Positions 59,423 through 64,000 of a stretch of 64,000 nucleotides of DNA are shown here, one piece after another. Under the pieces are notes generated by a model that worked only from the letters and a program-made list of their open reading frames with translations, was not told the origin of the DNA and ran no database searches. The stretch covers positions 1 through 64,000 of the forward strand of contig JAZNXE010000026.1 of NCBI GenBank assembly GCA_045593725.1, read 5' to 3'. The translations under genes and the position numbers were made by a program. Origin of the DNA: HGM12713 sp045593725 (GTDB taxonomy: Bacteria > Bacillota > Clostridia > Oscillospirales > CAG-272). Position 1 is the first letter of the stretch, and the number at the start of each line of letters is the position of its first letter.

Positions 59423-61261
59423 GTGATTCGTAACGATTTAAGAAATATTGCTATAATCGCCCACGTTGACCACGGCAAGACCACTCTTGTTGACGAGATG
59501 CTCAAGCAAGGCGGTATATACCGTGAAAATCAGGAAACAGTTACCCGTGTAATGGACTCGGGCGACCTTGAAAAGGAGAGAGGTATCACCATTCTCGCCA
59601 AGAACACCGCCGTTCACTATAAGGATATAAAGATAAATCTTATCGACACCCCAGGTCACGCCGATTTTGGAGGTGAGGTAGAGCGTATCCTTAAGATGGT
59701 TAACGGAGTTATCCTTCTGGTAGATGCGGCGGAGGGTCCTATGCCCCAGACCCGCTTCGTTCTTCAGCGAGCGCTGGAGCTTAATCACAGAGTTATCATA
59801 GTTATAAACAAGATAGACAAGCCCGACGCCCGCCTTGGCGAGGTGGAGGACGAAATACTTGAGCTTCTTATAGACCTTAACGCCTCCGACGAGCAGCTGG
59901 ACAGCCCTATGCTCTACTGCTCGGGCAGAGCGGGTACGGCTACTGAAAATGCCGACGAAGCCGGAAAAGACCTTGTTCCTCTTTTTGAGAAGATAATCAA
60001 TTACATCCCCGCTCCCGAGGGAGATGAAAACGGTGAGCTTCAGCTCCTCGTATCCTCTATCGACTACAACGAGTACGTGGGAAGAATAGGTATCGGACGT
60101 ATCGAGCGCGGCTCTATACGCACAAATCAGGAGGCGTACATCTGTAATTACCACACAGGCGGAACACCCAAAAGAACTAAAATAGTAGCACTCTTTCAAA
60201 TAGACGGTCTTGTAAGAGTTCCCGTGGAAAACGCAAAAATGGGTGACATCGTCTGCTTCTCGGGCGCGGAAAACATCACTATCGGTGACACTATAACAAG
60301 CCTGAGCGCTCCCGAGCCTCTTGAATTTGTAAAGGTCAGTGAGCCAACCCTTGAAATGACCTTTGCCGTCAACGACAGCCCCTTTGCGGGTAAGGAGGGT
60401 AAATTCGTTACCTCCCGCCAGCTCCGCGACAGACTTTATAAGGAGCTGCTTAAGGACGTTTCTCTCAGAGTTGAGGACGGAGATACCACCGACGAATTTA
60501 AGGTTGCGGGACGTGGCGAGATGCACCTCTCTATACTCATTGAAACTATGCGTCGAGAGGGCTATGAAATGACCTGCTCCAACCCCCGTGTACTCTACAA
60601 GGAGATAGACGGCGTTAAGTGTGAGCCTATGGAGCGTGTAACCCTTGACGTTCCTTCAGAGTACGTAGGCGCAGTAGTTGAAAAGCTCGGTCAGCGCAAG
60701 GGCGACCTTCTTGAGATGAACCCCATTGGAAGTCGTATGAGAATAGAATATTCTATTCCCTCCAGATGCCTTTTCGGTTACCGCTCGGAATTCCTTACCG
60801 CTACTCACGGCGAGGGTATAATGAATACTCTCTTTGACGGATATCAGCCTTACAGAGGAGAGGTAGTAATGAGATTTACAGGCTCTCTGGTTGCCTCCGA
60901 AACGGGAGAGACCACACGCTACGGCCTGTATAACACTCAGGACAGAGGAAATCTTTTCGTAGGTCCTCAGACTCCCGTTTACGAGGGAATGATAGTGGGT
61001 GAGAACCCCAAAAACGACGATATCGCGGTGAACCCCTGCAAGAAAAAGCAGCTTACCGCTATCCGCTCGGCGGGAGCGGACGAAAAGCTTCTCCTTACTC
61101 CCCCCATCATTTTCTCCCTTGAGGAAGCTATCGAATTTATAACCGATGACGAGCTTATCGAGGTAACCCCAAAATCCATACGCCTTCGCAAGAAGATACT
61201 CAACACCGAGGAGCGTATGAAGGCAATGATGAAAAAGCGCCGCGAGTTGGCGAAGAACTGA
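59423..61261 (+). CDS. typA: Ribosome-associated GTPase TypA/BipA
   Basis: This translational GTPase helps 50S assembly and stress adaptation. The G1 motif AHVDHGKTT is near residue 13, followed by RGITILAKNTA, DTPGHADFGGE and NKIDKPDA, then EF-G-like domains II, III and V and the TypA-specific C-terminal domain (about 490-600). The start is GTG 59423 with AAAGGAG upstream, giving 612 residues. The frame extends 13 codons further but without a ribosome site. Confidence 0.96.
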   Translation: MIRNDLRNIAIIAHVDHGKTTLVDEMLKQGGIYRENQETVTRVMDSGDLEKERGITILAKNTAVHYKDIKINLIDTPGHADFGGEVERILKMVNGVILLVDAAEGPMPQTRFVLQRALELNHRVIIVINKIDKPDARLGEVEDEILELLIDLNASDEQLDSPMLYCSGRAGTATENADEAGKDLVPLFEKIINYIPAPEGDENGELQLLVSSIDYNEYVGRIGIGRIERGSIRTNQEAYICNYHTGGTPKRTKIVALFQIDGLVRVPVENAKMGDIVCFSGAENITIGDTITSLSAPEPLEFVKVSEPTLEMTFAVNDSPFAGKEGKFVTSRQLRDRLYKELLKDVSLRVEDGDTTDEFKVAGRGEMHLSILIETMRREGYEMTCSNPRVLYKEIDGVKCEPMERVTLDVPSEYVGAVVEKLGQRKGDLLEMNPIGSRMRIEYSIPSRCLFGYRSEFLTATHGEGIMNTLFDGYQPYRGEVVMRFTGSLVASETGETTRYGLYNTQDRGNLFVGPQTPVYEGMIVGENPKNDDIAVNPCKKKQLTAIRSAGADEKLLLTPPIIFSLEEAIEFITDDELIEVTPKSIRLRKKILNTEERMKAMMKKRRELAKN

Positions 61262-61263
61262 TA

Positions 61264-61298
61264 ACAAAAAACAGCTTGTTTTCACAAGCTGTTTTTTT
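61264..61298. terminator. Bidirectional terminator between typA and the DUF2752 gene
   Basis: AAACAGCTTG and CAAGCTGTTT form a 10-bp stem with flanking A-run and T7. It overlaps the stop codon of the convergent gene. Confidence 0.9.
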
Positions 61299-61701
61299 AC
61301 GGTGCAAGATATGTCAGGGGAAATACGGGAATATTCCGCAATATCCAAAAAAAAAGCACGAATATAAGTATTCCCAAGCCTATGCCCCACCTCACCTTGA
61401 AAAACGGGAGCACGTCCTTCCCGAAAACGTAAGCTATATAAAGCTTCAGCAAATAATAGACAGCGAAGGGCAAAAGCAATACGAAGAATAAATTGTAGCT
61501 GAGTGCTGAAAGTATATCTCCGTGCAGCAGTGCCACACAAGCGCGCCCCGCGCCGCACCCCGGACAATATATGCCGCTTATCTTATAAAACATACAGGGC
61601 ATTCCCTCTTTAAAATAATAAAGACAAAATGCTACAAAAGCCACGAGCAAGGGTGCCGTTATTCCTACGGCTATTCTCCACCCTTTTCTTTTAAAATCCA
61701 T
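61297..61701 (-). CDS. DUF2752 membrane protein
   Basis: This small integral membrane protein has three helices and the family signature CPGCGAGRACVALLHGD, found at residues 46-62 of the 134-residue form counted from 61701. The function of DUF2752 is unknown; the two Cys suggest metal or thiol chemistry at the membrane. Starts at 61707 and 61701 are both possible; the AAGGA spacing favours 61701. It shares orientation with the zinc-ribbon gene upstream. Confidence 0.85.
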   Translation of the reverse strand: MDFKRKGWRIAVGITAPLLVAFVAFCLYYFKEGMPCMFYKISGIYCPGCGAGRACVALLHGDILSALSYNLFFVLLLPFAVYYLLKLYIAYVFGKDVLPFFKVRWGIGLGILIFVLFFWILRNIPVFPLTYLAP

Positions 61702-61729
61702 CTTCATTTTCCTTAACGTCAAAGTCTAA

Positions 61730-61753
61730 GACCGACCGCAAATGCGGTCGGTC
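61730..61753 (-). terminator. Possible weak terminator after the zinc-ribbon gene
   Basis: GACCGACCGC (61730-61739) and GCGGTCGGTC (61744-61753) form a strong 10-bp stem. Only a short, interrupted U-tract follows in minus sense, so it may instead be a partial terminator or an mRNA-stabilising hairpin. Confidence 0.5.
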
Positions 61754-61762
61754 ATTCTCTCT

Positions 61763-62152
61763 TTAATAGTAATATGTAGGCACAGATGCCGCCATTCCGA
61801 AAGCAAGAATTATCATAAAGATATAGAATACTACCAAGAACAGCACCAATACCGCCGCGCATATAGTTCCAACGATATTTGCTATCTTCGCTATCTTATT
61901 GTATCTCGCAGACTTCTCATCTGTCTCTCCCTTCGCAAGCAAGGTAAAGATAAGTGCGATAACGCCCGCCGCAACCTGAGAGCAGAGCACCAAATTTATC
62001 AGCGACCAAACGAGCATTCCTATATTAAGGTCCTTCTTATTGGACGGGGCAACCGTTTCTATCTTAACTTCCTCAACTGCAGGAGCACCGCATCCCGTAC
62101 AAACGGTCTGGTCAACTCCGAGTTCTTTTCCGCAATTTCTGCAAAAAGCCAT
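61763..62152 (-). CDS. Zinc-ribbon membrane protein (CD225/dispanin-like)
   Basis: The 129-residue protein starts with a zinc ribbon (FCRNCGKELG...CTGCGAP, about 3-23), then a linker, then two hydrophobic segments (about 45-70 and 88-118) separated by a short polar loop (KGETDEKSARYNKI). The last two features resemble the CD225/dispanin fold of bacterial small membrane proteins. Function is unknown. ATG 62152 has AAAGGAG upstream, and a TTGACA/TATCAT promoter precedes it. Confidence 0.82.
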   Translation of the reverse strand: MAFCRNCGKELGVDQTVCTGCGAPAVEEVKIETVAPSNKKDLNIGMLVWSLINLVLCSQVAAGVIALIFTLLAKGETDEKSARYNKIAKIANIVGTICAAVLVLFLVVFYIFMIILAFGMAASVPTYYY

Positions 62153-62198
62153 TATAATATCTCCTTTCAAGTCAAACTTACAGTTTTCCTATGAAATT

Positions 62199-62227
62199 AT
62201 GATATCATATTTCAGAGGATTTGTCAA
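62199..62227 (-). promoter_or_regulatory. Promoter of the zinc-ribbon gene
   Basis: TTGACA (62222-62227), 17-bp spacer, TATCAT (62199-62204) in minus sense. Confidence 0.82.
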
Positions 62228-62232
62228 TAGCT

Positions 62233-62727
62233 TTATCTCTGGGGCTTGTCAAAGCCGTGTATAAATCCCTTTACGTCTGCCGAGCATATATCTCCGCCTA
62301 TTACCTTGTTTCTATAAACAATAATATTGGCATATACCTTACCCTCCTCGCCCTCGTAGTTGCTTATCTCGTAGGTGTATCGGGTAACGTTTTTATTTTT
62401 ATATTTAGAGAGGTCGAGTCCCTGACGCTTCTGTATCTCGTTGTAGCCCGTAAATATCTTGTCAAACTCCTTAGGAATAGTTATATCTGCCGTTTCAACA
62501 GGGTCGCCGCTTACCTTCCAGCCAAACTGAGCAAGAAAATCAATCCTGTCCTGATTGGTCTTTATTTTGTCATAGCTTATCTCCTTTTCGCTTCCCGTCG
62601 TTATGTAGCTCAGCTCCCCTCCGTCATACCCCGGAATAAAGGCTATCATAGCTATAAGCGCCGTCAGCGCCACGCATACGACGGCAAAAAATTTCAACGT
62701 GCTGGCGCGAAGTGAATATACAAACAT
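62233..62727 (-). CDS. DUF4830-like secreted or membrane-anchored protein
   Basis: The 164-residue product has an N-terminal membrane segment (about 10-33) and an outside domain (about 60-160) with FLAQFGWKV, IPKEFDKIFTGYNEIQK and the IGGDICSADVKGFIHG end that I associate with DUF4830. Function is unknown. The start at 62727 has GGAGG seven bases upstream. It lies between alaS (divergent) and the zinc-ribbon gene and ends at that gene's promoter. Confidence 0.78.
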   Translation of the reverse strand: MFVYSLRASTLKFFAVVCVALTALIAMIAFIPGYDGGELSYITTGSEKEISYDKIKTNQDRIDFLAQFGWKVSGDPVETADITIPKEFDKIFTGYNEIQKRQGLDLSKYKNKNVTRYTYEISNYEGEEGKVYANIIVYRNKVIGGDICSADVKGFIHGFDKPQR

Positions 62728-62829
62728 GGTGATTCCTCCAAAATTGATTTCTACCACATTTATATGTATCCTCACCCCGCTTTATGAAATTTTTTATTCT
62801 TTTGAATAAGAATAAATCTTTATGAGGGA

Positions 62830-62858
62830 TTGACATAAAAAGCTTTGGATGATATAAT
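62830..62858 (+). promoter_or_regulatory. Full-consensus promoter of alaS
   Basis: TTGACA (62830-62835), 17-bp spacer, TATAAT (62853-62858). The leader to the ATG is only about 35 bases, so no T-box can be present. Confidence 0.92.
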
Positions 62859-62898
62859 AAAGTGATATATTATTTTGAGAAAGGCAAGGCTTTTTAAT

Positions 62899-64000
62899 AT
62901 GAAATGGACGTCACTTAACGACCTTCGGGAAAAGTATCTTTCATTTTTTGAATCAAAGGGACACTTAAGACTCCCCTCTTTCCCCTTGGTACCTATAAAT
63001 GACAAATCTCTTCTTCTTATAAACTCGGGTATGGCACCTATGAAGAAATACTTCACAGGAGAGGAAATACCTCCCCGCAACAGAGTTACCACCTGCCAGA
63101 AGTGCATCCGTACCCCCGACCTTGAGCGCGTGGGACCCACAGCAAGACCCGGCACGTTCTTTGAGATGCTTGGAAACTTCTCTTTCGGTGATTACTTTAA
63201 GGACGAGGCTATTCCGTGGGCTTGGGAGTTCCTTACCCAGTGGTTGGAAATACCCGCGGACCTTCTCTGGCCCTCTATATACGAGAACGACGAGGAGGCA
63301 TACGTTATCTGGCGCGACAAGATAGGCGTTCCCGAGGAGCATATCGTTCGTCTTGGCAAGGCTGATAACTTCTGGGAGCACGGCTCAGGTCCCTGCGGTC
63401 CCTGCTCCGAGATTTACTTCGACAGAGGTATAAAGTACGGCTGCGGCTCTCCCGACTGTAAGCCCGGATGCGACTGCGACAGATTTATGGAGATATGGAA
63501 CAACGTATTCTCCCAGTTCAATAACGACGGCAACGGAAACTACACCGAGCTTGCTCAGAAGAACATAGATACGGGTATGGGCCTTGAGCGTCTTGCTTGC
63601 GTAATGCAGGGCGTTGACAATATGTTCGAGGTAGATACCATACGCAAGGTAATAGACAAGGTTTGCGAGATTTCGGGCAAGACCTACGGCAATGACGCCG
63701 ACAACGACATTTCAATCCGTGTTATCACCGACCACTCCAGAAGCGCTATGTTTATGATATCCGACGGAGTTATCCCCTCCAACGAGGGTCGCGGATACGT
63801 GCTCCGAAGAATTATCCGCCGCGCTTGCCGCCACGGAAAGCTGCTGGGTATCGACCATCCCTTCCTTGTAGAAACCGTAACCACCTCTATTGAGGAGAGC
63901 AAGGGCGCATATCCCGAGCTTGACGAAAAGAGAGATTATATCCTCAAGGTCATCTCTATGGAGGAGGATCGCTTCGACGCGACTATCGACGCGGGTCTTT
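62899..64000 (+). CDS. alaS: Alanyl-tRNA synthetase, N-terminal part (runs off the window)
   Basis: The frame from ATG 62899 stays open to the right edge (367 codons seen of a usual 870 or so). The class II catalytic core is clear: INSGMAPMKKYFTG, motif 2-like CQKCIRTPDLERVG, TFFEMLGNFSFGDYFK, EHGSGPCGPCSEIYFD and GMGLERLACVMQG. An unusual Cys-rich stretch (YGCGSPDCKPGCDCDRFME, about 192-210) lies within the catalytic domain and resembles the insertion of many Firmicutes AlaRS. An AAGG site precedes the ATG. The editing and C-Ala domains lie outside the window. Confidence 0.95.
   Translation, partial: MKWTSLNDLREKYLSFFESKGHLRLPSFPLVPINDKSLLLINSGMAPMKKYFTGEEIPPRNRVTTCQKCIRTPDLERVGPTARPGTFFEMLGNFSFGDYFKDEAIPWAWEFLTQWLEIPADLLWPSIYENDEEAYVIWRDKIGVPEEHIVRLGKADNFWEHGSGPCGPCSEIYFDRGIKYGCGSPDCKPGCDCDRFMEIWNNVFSQFNNDGNGNYTELAQKNIDTGMGLERLACVMQGVDNMFEVDTIRKVIDKVCEISGKTYGNDADNDISIRVITDHSRSAMFMISDGVIPSNEGRGYVLRRIIRRACRHGKLLGIDHPFLVETVTTSIEESKGAYPELDEKRDYILKVISMEEDRFDATIDAGL

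Overview
The window reads as chromosomal DNA of a spore-forming, low-to-mid GC Firmicute of class Clostridia, probably an uncultured gut lineage. The signs are an alpha/beta-type small acid-soluble spore protein, YabP, YabQ and SpoVB, a GlgC/GlgD pair, HemZ, PPDK, a diadenylate cyclase gene, AGGAGG-type ribosome binding sites and a type A RNase P RNA. Genus or family cannot be fixed from the sequence alone. Nearly all coding is ordinary housekeeping. I see no prophage, CRISPR array, transposase or rRNA.

Layout. 1-190: edge of a hairpin-rich repeat plus two terminators. 190-1752: orphan ABC solute-binding lipoprotein. 1966-13034: glycogen operon on the minus strand in the order glgB-glgC-glgD-glgA-glgP-GH13 amylase, then a small unknown gene and tadA. 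13081-17560: the conserved yab sporulation/division block (spoVB-mazG-HU-rqcP-yabP-yabQ-divIC). It runs into glgB with only 46 bp and no visible terminator. 17653-27846: one long minus-strand run from a consensus promoter, cdaA - tiny CdaR-like membrane protein - FAD oxidoreductase - recJ - relA - dtd - hemZ - P-loop kinase, which places c-di-AMP and (p)ppGpp synthesis together. 28012-30827: pncB, an unknown gene and a secreted nuclease lipoprotein. 30956-33596: tyrS, SASP, nrdR and a DUF6514-like gene. 33982-34690: a small membrane protein and rnpB. 34698-41193: thiT behind a TPP riboswitch, a parvulin-type lipoprotein, mfd and pth. 41456-50157: central metabolism (ppdK, gap, gdhA, serA, serC), interrupted by a compact divergent SLOG-fold gene/XRE-regulator pair with three palindromic operators. 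50158-51681: an accessory pocket with an AT-rich orphan membrane protein, an unknown conserved gene and the remnant tail of its paralogue. 51816-55864: aminotransferase, trpS and split transketolase. 55865-56340: tRNA-Tyr, tRNA-Thr and repeated copies of a tRNA 3' end. 56484-64000: pgsA, rimO, HAD phosphatase, typA, three small envelope-type genes, and alaS running off the right edge.

The metabolic genes make a coherent picture. Carbon is stored as glycogen (GlgCD/A/B) and recovered by GlgP and the GH13 enzyme. Glycolytic carbon passes through GAPDH and PPDK, is drawn off to serine by SerA/SerC, and nitrogen enters by GdhA. Pentose phosphates are handled by the two-subunit transketolase.

Promoters are unusually easy to read. 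Most have a TTGACA/TTGAAA-like -35 box, a 17-bp spacer and TATAAT, and many annotated starts were corrected from these boxes and from Shine-Dalgarno sites. The most interesting unexplained signals are (1) the SLOG/XRE pair with its three GTGGAATTCCAC operators, (2) a 69-residue CdaR-like anchor without YbbR domains next to cdaA, (3) repeated tRNA-Tyr 3'-end/terminator modules, and (4) the decayed paralogue tail at 50347-50428.
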